Source of the DNA: Cognaticolwellia mytili
GTDB lineage: Bacteria; Pseudomonadota; Gammaproteobacteria; Enterobacterales; Alteromonadaceae
Reading direction: 5' to 3'
Length of the DNA: 64,000 nt
Assembly: GCF_002104475.1 (NCBI RefSeq)
Contig: NZ_NBOF01000001.1
Location: 124,001 to 188,000 of the forward strand
Shown here: positions 19,124-27,924 of the stretch, piece by piece
How the letters are laid out: each line of letters starts with the position of its first letter
Position numbering within the stretch: position 1 is the stretch's first letter
Program-made: the position numbers and the translations under genes
Notes under the pieces: model-generated
What the model saw: only the letters and a program-made list of their open reading frames with translations
Told to the model about the DNA's origin: nothing
The model's database searches: none

Positions 19124-19181
19124 TAAATTAGATGGAATTATTTCATCGCACCATTTTGAACATTAGCAAGAGGTCATTAAG

Positions 19182-21140
19182 TTGAGCGATATGGCAAAAA
19201 ATCTTATTTTATGGTTAGTTATTGCAGTTGTATTAATGTCTGTTTTCCAGAGTTTTACCCCTGGAAGCGACAATGAACAACAAGTAGATTACACACGATT
19301 TATCCAAGACGTACGTCAAGGGCAAATTCGAGAAGTTGACGTTGATAGAAATGGCGTTATTAATGGTATTAAACGTAGTGGTGAAAACTTTGTTACTGTT
19401 ATCCCTGGCGGCTATGATCGTGATTTAATTAACGATTTAGTTAAGCAAGGTGTTAACGCTTCTGGTGAGTTGCCAGAAGAACAAAGTTTACTTACGTCAA
19501 TATTCATTTCATGGTTTCCGATGATACTGCTTATTGGGGTGTGGATATTCTTCATGCGTCAAATGCAAGGCGGTGGTGGCAAAGGGGCAATGAGTTTTGG
19601 TAAGTCAAAAGCAAAATTACTAAGCGAAGATCAAATTAAAACGACTTTTGCTGATGTTGCTGGTTGTGATGAAGCCAAAGAAGAAGTTTCAGAATTAGTT
19701 GATTATCTAAAAGATCCTTCGCGCTTTCAAAAACTTGGTGGACGCATTCCATCTGGTGTTTTAATGGTAGGCCAACCTGGTACAGGTAAAACTTTATTAG
19801 CTAAAGCTATTGCGGGTGAAGCGAAAGTACCTTTCTTTACTATTTCTGGTTCAGACTTTGTTGAAATGTTTGTAGGTGTTGGTGCTTCACGTGTTCGAGA
19901 TATGTTCGAGCAAGCGAAAAAATCAGCGCCATGTATTATCTTTATCGATGAAATCGATGCTGTAGGTCGCCAACGTGGTGCCGGCATGGGTGGCGGTCAT
20001 GATGAACGTGAGCAAACACTTAATCAAATGTTAGTTGAAATGGATGGTTTTGAAGGTAATGAAGGTGTAATCGTTATTGCTGCGACTAACCGTCCAGACG
20101 TGTTAGACCCTGCGTTGCTGCGCCCAGGCCGTTTTGATCGTCAAGTAACCGTAGGTTTACCTGATATTCGTGGTCGTGAACAAATTCTTAAAGTGCATAT
20201 GCGTAAAGTTCCATTAGGTGATGATGTTAAAGCATCAGTTATTGCCCGTGGTACACCTGGCTTTTCTGGCGCTGATTTAGCTAACTTAGTTAACGAAGCT
20301 GCATTGTTTGCTGCTCGTTCAGCACGTCGTGTTGTTGGTATGGCTGAATTTGAAAAAGCTAAAGATAAAATAATGATGGGCTCAGAACGTCGTTCAATGG
20401 TAATGAATGAATCTGAAAAAGAAATGACTGCTTATCATGAAGCAGGTCACGCCATTGTTGGTCGTTTAGTGCCAGATCATGACCCTGTTTATAAAGTGAG
20501 TATTATGCCGCGTGGTCGTGCATTGGGTGTAACGATGTACTTACCTGAGCAAGACAGGTTTAGTCATAGCAAGCAACACTTGGAAAGTAATATCTCATCA
20601 CTATATGGTGGTCGTATTGCTGAAGAAATGATTTATGGTTTTGAAAAAGTTTCCACGGGCGCTTCAAATGATATTGAACGTGCTACGCAGCTTGCTCGTA
20701 AAATGGTAACTCAATGGGGCTTTTCTGAGAAAATGGGTCCGATGTTGTTCGCTGAAGAAGAAGGTGAAGTATTCTTAGGTAGAACATCTTCTAAATCATT
20801 AAATATGTCAGACGATACTGCACATGCTATTGATGAAGAAATTAGAGCTTTTGTTAACCGTAACTATGAGCGAGCAGCAAAAATATTGAAAGAAAATGAA
20901 GATATTTTACATGCGATGAAAGACGCCTTAATGGAATACGAAACAATTGATGCATTGCAAGTTGATGACTTAATGAATCGTACTAAGGTTCGCCCGCCAG
21001 CTGACTTTGATGCAACTAGCTCTGATGACAGTTCAAATAATGCTGACTCAAGCAAGCCATCAGCAAAAGTTGATAGCGAAAAAAAGGAGTCTTCTGAACC
21101 ATCAGATTCAACTGATACTTCAGACATTCCAGCTAAATAG
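19182..21140 (+). CDS. ftsH: ATP-dependent zinc metalloprotease FtsH
   Basis: A 652-residue inner-membrane protease with two N-terminal transmembrane helices around a periplasmic domain, an AAA+ domain (Walker A GQPGTGKT, Walker [10 protein letters not shown], second region of homology [20 protein letters not shown]) and an M41 peptidase domain with zinc motif HEAGH. It degrades membrane proteins and short-lived regulators such as LpxC. The TTG at 19182 has AAGAGG eight bases upstream; the ATG at 19191 (MAKNLILW) is the alternative. The C-terminus is a long Ser/Asp-rich tail. Confidence 0.96.
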   Translation: MSDMAKNLILWLVIAVVLMSVFQSFTPGSDNEQQVDYTRFIQDVRQGQIREVDVDRNGVINGIKRSGENFVTVIPGGYDRDLINDLVKQGVNASGELPEEQSLLTSIFISWFPMILLIGVWIFFMRQMQGGGGKGAMSFGKSKAKLLSEDQIKTTFADVAGCDEAKEEVSELVDYLKDPSRFQKLGGRIPSGVLMVGQPGTGKTLLAKAIAGEAKVPFFTISGSDFVEMFVGVGASRVRDMFEQAKKSAPCIIFIDEIDAVGRQRGAGMGGGHDEREQTLNQMLVEMDGFEGNEGVIVIAATNRPDVLDPALLRPGRFDRQVTVGLPDIRGREQILKVHMRKVPLGDDVKASVIARGTPGFSGADLANLVNEAALFAARSARRVVGMAEFEKAKDKIMMGSERRSMVMNESEKEMTAYHEAGHAIVGRLVPDHDPVYKVSIMPRGRALGVTMYLPEQDRFSHSKQHLESNISSLYGGRIAEEMIYGFEKVSTGASNDIERATQLARKMVTQWGFSEKMGPMLFAEEEGEVFLGRTSSKSLNMSDDTAHAIDEEIRAFVNRNYERAAKILKENEDILHAMKDALMEYETIDALQVDDLMNRTKVRPPADFDATSSDDSSNNADSSKPSAKVDSEKKESSEPSDSTDTSDIPAK

Positions 21141-21157
21141 ATAATACATAAAAGTCT

Positions 21158-21211
21158 AAAGCCTCAATGGTTTAAATCAATTGATTTAATACTTATTGAG
21201 GCTTTATTATT
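21158..21211 (+). terminator. Compound terminator after ftsH
   Basis: Outer stem AAAGCCTCAAT (21158-21168) / ATTGAGGCTTT (21195-21205) encloses an 18-base palindrome TTAAATCAATTGATTTAA, followed by ATTATTTT. It lies 18 bases beyond the ftsH stop. Confidence 0.75.
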
Positions 21212-21258
21212 TTAGCGTTTACCCGTTAGCTACTAGCTTGTAAACGCTAAAATAATAA
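21204..21258. repeat. 19-bp perfect hairpin between ftsH and folP
   Basis: 21204-21222 and 21240-21258 are perfect 19-base reverse complements with a 17-base loop. The hairpin overlaps the tail of the preceding terminator by two bases and ends about 54 bases before the chosen folP start, so it lies in or before the folP leader. Confidence 0.85.
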
Positions 21259-21311
21259 ATGCTAGTTTGGCCATATGCTTGGTTGAATATAAGCTAAATG
21301 AAGAGAAAATT

Positions 21312-22157
21312 GTGCTTAAGCAAATTAACTGCCCTAATTCAATCGTAGATCTATCATCGCCGCAAGTGATGGGGATTCTTAATGTGACTCCTGACTCTTT
21401 TTCTGATGGTGGTAAATTCACTCATTTTGATCATGCACTCGATCAAGTTGAAAGTATGATTACTGCTGGTGCGACAATTATTGACATTGGCGGTGAATCG
21501 ACACGACCTGGTGCCAAAGACGTTAATGAAAAAGACGAACTTGAGCGTGTAATTCCAGTATTAAAAGCTATTAAGCAAAAGTTTGATGTTGTGGTTTCTA
21601 TCGACACTAGCAAAGCATCAGTGATGAAAGCAGCTATTGAAAGTGGCGCTGATATAATTAACGATGTACGTGCGCTGCAAAATGAAGGCTGTTTGGCGGT
21701 GTTGGCAAATAGTGACGTACCTATTTGTTTAATGCATATGCAAGGTTTGCCTAGAACAATGCAAAACGAGCCAACGTACAGTAACGTTGTTGACGATATT
21801 ATTTTATTCTTTGAACAACGTATTAACGCTTGTGTTGAAGCAGGTATCACCAGAGAGCGTTTGATTTTAGATCCCGGCTTTGGCTTTGGTAAAACGTTAG
21901 CGCAAAATTTTCATTTGTTGGCCAATTTATCATCGTTTGAAAAGCTAAGTTGCCCAATACTTGTAGGCACATCTCGTAAGTCTATGATCGGTAATTTATT
22001 AAGTCGAGATGTTGAACAACGTCTTGCGGGTAGCTTAAGTACCGCAATTCTTGCTGCTCAGCAAGGTGCAAAAATCATTCGTGTTCATGATGTCGAAGAA
22101 ACCGTAGACGCATTAAAAATACTAAAAGCTGTAGCTGATAATCAAATAGTCAGTTAA
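21312..22157 (+). CDS. folP: Dihydropteroate synthase
   Basis: FolP, about 281 residues, with both family signatures: VMGILNVTPDSFSDGGK and ATIIDIGGESTRPGA, plus VSIDTS, DVRAL, LMHMQG and IRVHD. It joins para-aminobenzoate and the pterin pyrophosphate in folate synthesis and is the target of sulfonamides. The GTG at 21312 with GAAGAG upstream gives a normal N-terminus; an in-frame TTG at 21267 would add 15 residues and overlaps no ribosome site. glmM follows, the usual order. Confidence 0.95.
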   Translation: MLKQINCPNSIVDLSSPQVMGILNVTPDSFSDGGKFTHFDHALDQVESMITAGATIIDIGGESTRPGAKDVNEKDELERVIPVLKAIKQKFDVVVSIDTSKASVMKAAIESGADIINDVRALQNEGCLAVLANSDVPICLMHMQGLPRTMQNEPTYSNVVDDIILFFEQRINACVEAGITRERLILDPGFGFGKTLAQNFHLLANLSSFEKLSCPILVGTSRKSMIGNLLSRDVEQRLAGSLSTAILAAQQGAKIIRVHDVEETVDALKILKAVADNQIVS

Positions 22158-22215
22158 GCATAAATTTATGCAGTGAAATGCTAATAGCAAAGCGTTAAGC
22201 GCAATGGAGACAATA

Positions 22216-23553
22216 ATGTCAGAAAGAAGATATTTTGGTACTGATGGAATTCGTGGCTTGGTAGGTCAATACCCAATTACACCGCAATTTGTCATGAAGC
22301 TAGGTTATGCCGCAGGTCGTGTTTTAGCGGCACAAGGTACTAAAAAAGTATTGATAGGCAAAGACACGCGTATTTCTGGTTATATGTTGGAATCTGCACT
22401 AGAAGCTGGCTTCTCAGCGGCAGGTATTGATATTGGCTTACTAGGGCCAATGCCAACACCAGGTATTGCATATTTAACAAAAACTTTTCGTGCGGAAGCC
22501 GGCATTGTTATTAGTGCTTCACATAACCCGTTTTATGATAATGGTATTAAGTTCTTCTCACAAGACGGGCAAAAGTTACCTGATGCTGTTGAGTTAGCTA
22601 TTGAAGCAGAATTGGATAAGGAAATGGGCTGCGTTGAATCAGCTGACTTAGGGAAAGCGAATCGAATTGACGATGCTGCTGGTCGTTATATCGAATTTTG
22701 TAAAAGTAACTTTCCAAGCCAGTATTCATTAAAAGGCATTAAGATGGTGGTTGATTGTGCACATGGCGCAACTTATCACATTGCGCCCAACGTTTTTCGT
22801 GAACTAGGTGCTGAAGTTATTGAAATTGGTACTGCACCGAATGGTACTAATATCAACTATGAATGTGGTGCTACCTCTATGGCTGCTATTAGCGCTGCCG
22901 TTGTTGAACATAATGCTGATTTAGGTATTGCCCTTGATGGCGACGGTGATCGTTTAATGATGGTTGACCACACCGGTTACATTATGGACGGTGATGAATG
23001 TGTGTATGTTATTGCTTGTAATGATTTACAAAGTGGTAGTATTCGCGGTGGTGTTGTTGGCACGTTAATGAGCAACATGGGCTTAGAGCTTGCGCTTGCA
23101 GACATGGGCGTACCATTTGCGCGAAGTAAGGTCGGTGATCGCTACGTAATGGAAATGCTTAAGCAGAAAGGATGGCAGTTAGGAGCAGAAAACTCTGGCC
23201 ATGTTATTAACCTTAATCATACCTCTACAGGTGATGGCATTATCGCAGCATTAAATGTATTAACAGCGGTTTGCAATACAGGTAAAACCTTATTTGAATT
23301 GCGTCAAGGCATGAAGAAATTACCACAAGTTTTAGTGAACGTTCGTTTTACCGGTGATAGCGACCCATTAGTGAACAGCGCTGTTGTTGCTGCTGTGCAT
23401 CAAGTGAATGATAAACTAAGTGGTCGCGGCCGAGTATTACTAAGAAAATCAGGCACAGAGCCACTTATTCGCGTAATGGTTGAAGGGCCTGAACATGATG
23501 AAGTGACCGCACTAGCAAACGAAATTGCTGATGCCGTAAAGCTAGCTTGTTAA
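22216..23553 (+). CDS. glmM: Phosphoglucosamine mutase
   Basis: GlmM, 445 residues from [17 protein letters not shown]. The phosphorylated active serine is in [15 protein letters not shown], the metal loop is LDGDGDRLM, and the sugar and phosphate loops are ENSGH and [12 protein letters not shown]. It converts glucosamine-6-phosphate to glucosamine-1-phosphate for peptidoglycan and LPS. The start at 22216 has TGGAGA upstream; the ATG at 22204 overlaps that ribosome site. Confidence 0.96.
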   Translation: MSERRYFGTDGIRGLVGQYPITPQFVMKLGYAAGRVLAAQGTKKVLIGKDTRISGYMLESALEAGFSAAGIDIGLLGPMPTPGIAYLTKTFRAEAGIVISASHNPFYDNGIKFFSQDGQKLPDAVELAIEAELDKEMGCVESADLGKANRIDDAAGRYIEFCKSNFPSQYSLKGIKMVVDCAHGATYHIAPNVFRELGAEVIEIGTAPNGTNINYECGATSMAAISAAVVEHNADLGIALDGDGDRLMMVDHTGYIMDGDECVYVIACNDLQSGSIRGGVVGTLMSNMGLELALADMGVPFARSKVGDRYVMEMLKQKGWQLGAENSGHVINLNHTSTGDGIIAALNVLTAVCNTGKTLFELRQGMKKLPQVLVNVRFTGDSDPLVNSAVVAAVHQVNDKLSGRGRVLLRKSGTEPLIRVMVEGPEHDEVTALANEIADAVKLAC

Positions 23554-23679
23554 CGATAATTGTTTACTGATTTGCTTTGTCGGACGAATATTGAGCAATT
23601 GAACGAGATATTGCTTGAAAAACTTGTATCTTGCCTACAGGTTAGTTAATATCTCGCCGCTTTGATTTAGGAATGAAAT

Positions 23680-24447
23680 ATGAATAGACGCGCAATAGTT
23701 GCAGCAAACTGGAAAATGAATGGCAGTTTAGCTTTAGTCAACTCAATGGTTTCAGAGTTAAATAACGTAACGTTAAATGAAAATGTTGAAGTCGTTGTTT
23801 GTCCTAGCTTTCCTTACTTAGCGGCATTTAGCTTGGCAAGTGCTAATGCGAACTTAGTTAAAGCATTTAGCTTAGGTGCTCAAAACTTAAATGAGCATGC
23901 TAAAGGCGCTTTTACTGGTGAAATTTCAACTTCAATGTTAAAAGAAGTTGGCGTGAATTATGTAATATTAGGACATTCAGAGCGTCGTAGTATTTACAAT
24001 GAATCAAGCTCACTAGTGGCACATAAAGTTAAAACTGCTTTAGATGCTGGTCTTAAGCCTATTTTATGTATAGGTGAAAGTGAAGACGAGCGCGTTGCAG
24101 AGCAAACCGAAACTGTTTTAGCCGCACAATTGCAGCCGGTTATAGACGAAATCGGTATTGAAAGATTTACAGATGTTGTTATTGCGTATGAGCCTGTTTG
24201 GGCAATAGGTACTGGAAAAACAGCATCGCCAGAAATGGCACAAGCAACTCATCAATTTATTCGTAAATTTATCGCGAAAGTTGATGAAAACATCGCAGTT
24301 AAACTGCCGTTGTTGTATGGTGGCAGTGTCAATGCGACAAACTGTGAAGAATTATTTGCACAAGCTGATATCGATGGTGGATTAATCGGCGGTGCTAGTT
24401 TAAAAGCCGATGAATTTAAAATAATTTGTTCGGCAGCAAAGGGATAA
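23680..24447 (+). CDS. tpiA: Triosephosphate isomerase
   Basis: TpiA, 255 residues, with Lys in NWKMNG, catalytic His in VILGHSERR, catalytic Glu in AYEPVWAIGTG and the phosphate loop LYGGSVNATN. It interconverts dihydroxyacetone phosphate and glyceraldehyde-3-phosphate. secG starts four bases after the stop, so the two are co-transcribed. Confidence 0.97.
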   Translation: MNRRAIVAANWKMNGSLALVNSMVSELNNVTLNENVEVVVCPSFPYLAAFSLASANANLVKAFSLGAQNLNEHAKGAFTGEISTSMLKEVGVNYVILGHSERRSIYNESSSLVAHKVKTALDAGLKPILCIGESEDERVAEQTETVLAAQLQPVIDEIGIERFTDVVIAYEPVWAIGTGKTASPEMAQATHQFIRKFIAKVDENIAVKLPLLYGGSVNATNCEELFAQADIDGGLIGGASLKADEFKIICSAAKG

Positions 24448-24451
24448 TAAA

Positions 24452-24847
24452 ATGTTGTATCAAGTGTTAATCGTAGTGTATTTGATCGTTGCCTTATGTT
24501 TAATTGGTCTAGTGCTAATTCAACAAGGTAAAGGTGCCGATATGGGCGCATCATTCGGTGCTGGTTCTTCAGCCACCATTTTTGGTTCAAGTGGTTCTGG
24601 TAACTTCTTAACTAAAACGACTACTTATCTAGCTATTGCATTTTTTGTAATCAGCTTAATATTAGGTAACTTAACAGCGAATCGTGTTAAATCAGGTGCT
24701 GACTTTGATAACTTAGCTGTACCAGCAGGCCAAGTTGCTCCAGCAACAGATGCTATCCCTACTGAAAGCCTTGAGCCTAAAGTAGACAATGCTGACGTAC
24801 CTAGTAGCGACGCTGTAGCAGAAAAAGATAGCGACATACCAAACTAG
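24452..24847 (+). CDS. secG: Preprotein translocase subunit SecG
   Basis: SecG, 131 residues: two transmembrane helices (YQVLIVVYLIVALCLIGLVL and TTYLAIAFFVISLILGNL) with the conserved QQGKGADMGASFGAGSSATIF between them. It is the auxiliary SecYEG subunit. The acidic C-terminal tail is longer than in E. coli. tRNA-Leu follows as in enterobacteria. Confidence 0.95.
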   Translation: MLYQVLIVVYLIVALCLIGLVLIQQGKGADMGASFGAGSSATIFGSSGSGNFLTKTTTYLAIAFFVISLILGNLTANRVKSGADFDNLAVPAGQVAPATDAIPTESLEPKVDNADVPSSDAVAEKDSDIPN

Positions 24848-24924
24848 TCTAAAAATTAAGTTAGCTTGTTTTCCTCAGAATAAGCAAAACGACTTAATAA
24901 AATATATAGTTTAAAAAGTTTAAT

Positions 24925-25009
24925 GCAGATGTGGCGGAATTGGTAGACGCGCCACCTTGAGGGGGTGGTGCCTTAGGGCGTGAGAGTTCGAGTCTCTCCA
25001 TCTGCACCA
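24925..25009 (+). tRNA. leuU: tRNA-Leu (anticodon GAG)
   Basis: An 85-base gene with encoded CCA. Acceptor GCAGATG / CATCTGC, D-arm with AATTGGTAGAC, anticodon stem CCACC / GGTGG with loop TTGAGGG (anticodon GAG), a long class II variable arm and T-loop GTTCGAGTC. The same tRNA follows secG in E. coli (leuU). Confidence 0.96.
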
Positions 25010-25035
25010 AATACAGGTTCAACAAGAACCGTTAA

Positions 25036-25077
25036 AGACCCGAAAGCCTAGTTAAAACAAGGTTCTCGGGTTTTTTT
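25036..25077 (+). terminator. Terminator after tRNA-Leu
   Basis: ACCCGA / TCGGGT stem followed by seven T, 27 bases after the tRNA. A competing stem AGAACC (25025-25030) / GGTTCT (25061-25066) overlaps it. Confidence 0.75.
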
Positions 25078-26055
25078 ATGTCTGTACTTTTCTGATAAAG
25101 ATTTGCAGTATCTGGAATATTTATCACCATCAGTGGTAACACTGATAAGATTGGATGATCTAGTTGCTATTAAAATAGTTAGAATGACCAACCGCGGGCT
25201 AACATAGGCGTTAAAACAGCTAAACCAAAAGAGAAAAATTATGATTTTTTAGATGGTGAGAGACTACAGTTATGGGGTAGTACCAAGAGAACGACAAGCA
25301 GGCTCTTTAGCGACGACCACTTCACCACGAAAAAATAAAAAATTTAGTTTAGAACCGCACCTAACAGTAAAATTCGCTGATGTTAGGAAGCTACGCTCAA
25401 ACCCAAAAGAATTACTCGCCAATAATATTTTCACTAAAGCACTCTATGAGTATTTATTAAGTGATAAAAGTCTAAAATTATTTTTACGCTTGAGTGTATC
25501 GTAGAATAATGGTCTTGAACTGAAATATACGATTGTTTGGCGTAACTTTGAAAGGGTTTTTAATATAGGGCCATTGTCCTATTGATAAATCATTTATGGA
25601 TGAAGCTACGAGAACATTAAGGATTCTCGTCGCCAAAGGGGGGCTGAGGGCTACAAATAAGACATAAGCTGGTATTTATCAAGTTATGTGCCTTGCCATT
25701 AATACAGGCTTACTACATCACCACTTGTTGTCATAAATATTACCGTGTTAATAATGTACTGAGCATTGTTAGTATTTATAGTGACGATAGCTTTATAAGC
25801 TGGTTAGCTATCTAAATTACTGCCTTGTATGGATGCTTAGTAATTATGGTTTAATTATACGGTAAGTGAATTAACAAGAAATGATTTTTATGCCTAACTT
25901 ATTTAAAATTAAAGATATTACGTAATATTTAATTTGTCGGCCATATAGTTTAGAAAGACTTTTTACTATTATTAAGTTGCCAATTCACGGTATTGCTTCC
26001 CTTTTTTACTCTAAATACAATTAATTCTCATTTATCTGTTGACATCACAATAAAA
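25078..26055. other. Gene-poor interval after the housekeeping block
   Basis: Nearly 1 kb without a convincing gene. One 83-codon frame (25253-25504) has no ribosome site and matches no family I know. Short inverted repeats are present (for example ACGAGAA / TTCTCGT near 25608-25630). In many relatives rimP-nusA-infB follow tRNA-Leu, but they are absent here, so this may mark a rearrangement boundary. Confidence 0.4.
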
Positions 26056-26060
26056 TAATA

Positions 26061-26079
26061 GATAATGAGAATCATTCTT
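26061..26079. promoter_or_regulatory. Orphan Fur box
   Basis: GATAATGAGAATCATTCTT matches the 19-base Fur consensus GATAATGATAATCATTATC at 16 positions. A weaker related half-site (ATTCTCATTTATC) lies 40 bases upstream. No gene starts within 800 bases on either strand, so the controlled transcript, if any, is probably non-coding. Downstream hairpins include ACCTTTATTA / TAATAAAAGGT (about 26241-26279) and TATGAACTTAG / CTAAGTTCATA (26391-26420). Confidence 0.6.
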
Positions 26080-26689
26080 GTTTAGGTATTGCAAAGCCGA
26101 ATTGTAATACAAAAATAAGAAGTTATAGGCTCTAACATTGATAAAGCAATATAGGTCCTATTTACGAGTATAAGAACAAAAGTTAACAGAGCTAGGCTGA
26201 GGTTGCTATTTCCTCCAATAGTTGACCTAAGTTGGTTTAATACCTTTATTAGATTTTTCACGAGTTTAATAAAAGGTCATTTTAACTAGGCTCTACAGCA
26301 ATATTATTTTGCCATGTTAGTTGTTTGTAATTTCTCGTAAATAGGTTTCTATTTCATTTGGTAGTACTTGTTTGAGCAAAGATGATTTTATATGAACTTA
26401 GTACAGTTGCTAAGTTCATAAAGCAGAATTAGGTTGATTGGATGATAGCAATAATATCGTTTAATTGGCTTAGTATCGTATTTACTCAAACGTTGCCGAA
26501 AACGGAAAAGTAAGTACAACCATGATAGTTAGTCTTTATATTAACAGTGAATTGTGTGTTTCATTTTAATGTGAATAGCAACGGCTAATTATTATGTTCG
26601 GAGGTAACTCCAAAACTAGCACGTGTGTAATATTTAGTTAAAAGTAAATTTCTATCGATATTTCGTTGAAAATGAGTAATTTTTCTTTA

Positions 26690-26917
26690 GAGTGTTTTTG
26701 CCCAGGATCTCAAATCCTTTAGAGTTAAATTATGCAATAAATAGGCGAAAGTAGTAAGAAGGATAACCATTAAGTTAGCACTAACTTAATGGTTTGAAAT
26801 CGTTATTTCCACATGGACTGGAAATTTTCAAGGACGAAGTAAAACAAGGAGTTTGAGAGTTATCATGAATAAATCATTCATGATAGGTAGGGCCAGTTAA
26901 CGCTGGCCCTTTCTTTT
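26690..26917 (+). ncRNA. Candidate CsrB/RsmY-type sRNA
   Basis: There is no coding frame, but a run of hairpins ends in a strong terminator. Three consecutive stems expose GGA in the loop: ATTTCC-acatGGAct-GGAAAT (26805-26825), TTC-aaGGAc-GAA (26827-26838) and AAAC-aaGGA-GTTT (26842-26854). Further GGA motifs lie at about 26705 and 26760. Perfect hairpins at 26765-26794 (14-base stem) and 26861-26885 (10-base stem) follow the same strand order. GGA in hairpin loops is the binding signature for CsrA/RsmA, so this may be a CsrA-titrating RNA. The 5' end is a guess; only about six GGA motifs are seen, as in RsmY rather than CsrB. Confidence 0.5.
26889..26917 (+). terminator. Strong intrinsic terminator of the candidate sRNA
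   Basis: AGGGCCAG / CTGGCCCT perfect stem with loop TTAACG followed by TTCTTTT. Its orientation requires a plus-strand transcript from the otherwise gene-free region. Confidence 0.85.
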
Positions 26918-26938
26918 ACCCATAATAAAGCTGGATGC

Positions 26939-27505
26939 TTATTTCACACCGTGTTGATTTAAGTGTGAAGTATATTCTTTATCAGTACCATTAATATGGT
27001 TAATCAACCAGTTAGATAGAAAACTACTGATTTCATTTAATGAGTCATGGCCTTTTTCGTTATATAAATCCATAAAACTATTTACTTGCTCAATCATCTT
27101 TTTATGTTGTGCTTTATGGGCGATAACATCAGGATAATTGTGTTGTTCTAACAATTGTTCTTCACGCTCAAAGTGATATTTTGTATAGTTGATCAAATCA
27201 TTTAATGCGTCACGCTCATACTCTTCACTCATGGCATAATCATAGGCCATGGTGAATTGGTTTAACAAGCTGATTAGCTTCTTGTGATCATTGTCTAGGC
27301 TATCTATACCGACACTATATTCGTCCTTCCAGACCATTTCATTTGTTTTTACTGTCTTTTTATAAAATATTGGAATCAGCACTAATACCGTAATAAGTAT
27401 CCATGAAATAGGGTTGGTAATACTTGATAAAAACCCCAAAAATATGGCGACAATAATTAAGCCTACTATGGCGGCGTATATTAACGATTTACTGCGACTA
27501 TTCAT
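26939..27505 (-). CDS. Membrane-anchored bacteriohemerythrin
   Basis: 188 residues: two N-terminal transmembrane segments (LIYAAIVGLIIVAIFLGFL and ISWILITVLVLIPIFY) and a cytoplasmic hemerythrin domain. The di-iron ligands are visible: His in LDNDHKKL, His and Glu in KYHFEREEQLLEQH, His pair in AHKAQHKKM, His in LINHINGTDKEY with the final Asp. Hemerythrins bind O2 and can react with NO. It is divergent from nirS with FNR/DNR-type sites between them, so it probably serves oxygen or NO sensing, delivery or protection during denitrification; this role is inferred. Confidence 0.88.
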   Translation of the reverse strand: MNSRSKSLIYAAIVGLIIVAIFLGFLSSITNPISWILITVLVLIPIFYKKTVKTNEMVWKDEYSVGIDSLDNDHKKLISLLNQFTMAYDYAMSEEYERDALNDLINYTKYHFEREEQLLEQHNYPDVIAHKAQHKKMIEQVNSFMDLYNEKGHDSLNEISSFLSNWLINHINGTDKEYTSHLNQHGVK

Positions 27506-27598
27506 AAATAATACTCATATCAAAATGTGGTTAAATTATTAAGTTCTCAGCAATTCTAATACGAATTGCGATTAATTCGCGTAAAACCTTTTTATTTG

Positions 27599-27612
27599 TT
27601 GACCTCGATCAA
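27599..27612. promoter_or_regulatory. FNR/DNR box 1 between hemerythrin gene and nirS
   Basis: TTGACCTCGATCAA matches TTGAT-N4-ATCAA at 9 of 10 positions. It is centred 100 bases upstream of the hemerythrin start, a fitting place to activate that minus-strand gene. Confidence 0.65.
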
Positions 27613-27647
27613 GTTGTAAATGCATTCCGCTTCAAAGTTTTTAAAAC

Positions 27648-27661
27648 TTGATCTGTGTCAG
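27648..27661. promoter_or_regulatory. FNR/DNR box 2, nirS side
   Basis: TTGATCTGTGTCAG matches the consensus at 8 of 10 positions. A transcript starting 41 bases downstream (about 27696) would read into nirS with a 230-base leader. The rest of the 27506-27924 gap shows no further element. Confidence 0.5.
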
Positions 27662-27924
27662 GTTTTTTCTTTGCAAAGTAATGAATAGTTACACTACTTT
27701 ATATTTGTTCTCGGCTTGAACAATTAGTCAGCATTAAATACTTAATTGTTGCTAGTTGAAAAATTAAAGCCTAATACATTTTATACAAACTACAAATTTG
27801 TCTATCTATTGTCTACATTGTTAAAGGTATCAAATAAGAATGTAGCTGATAGAAAACTTAGATGGATAAGAAATACACACATTAAAACATAAAGCTAGTT
27901 AATTTTGTAAATGGAGATGATCCT

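Noticed and set aside
25253-25504. 83-codon plus-strand frame in the gene-poor region
   Set aside because: It starts with GTG, has no ribosome site, no family resemblance and low-complexity Lys/Leu content. Left as part of the intergenic interval.
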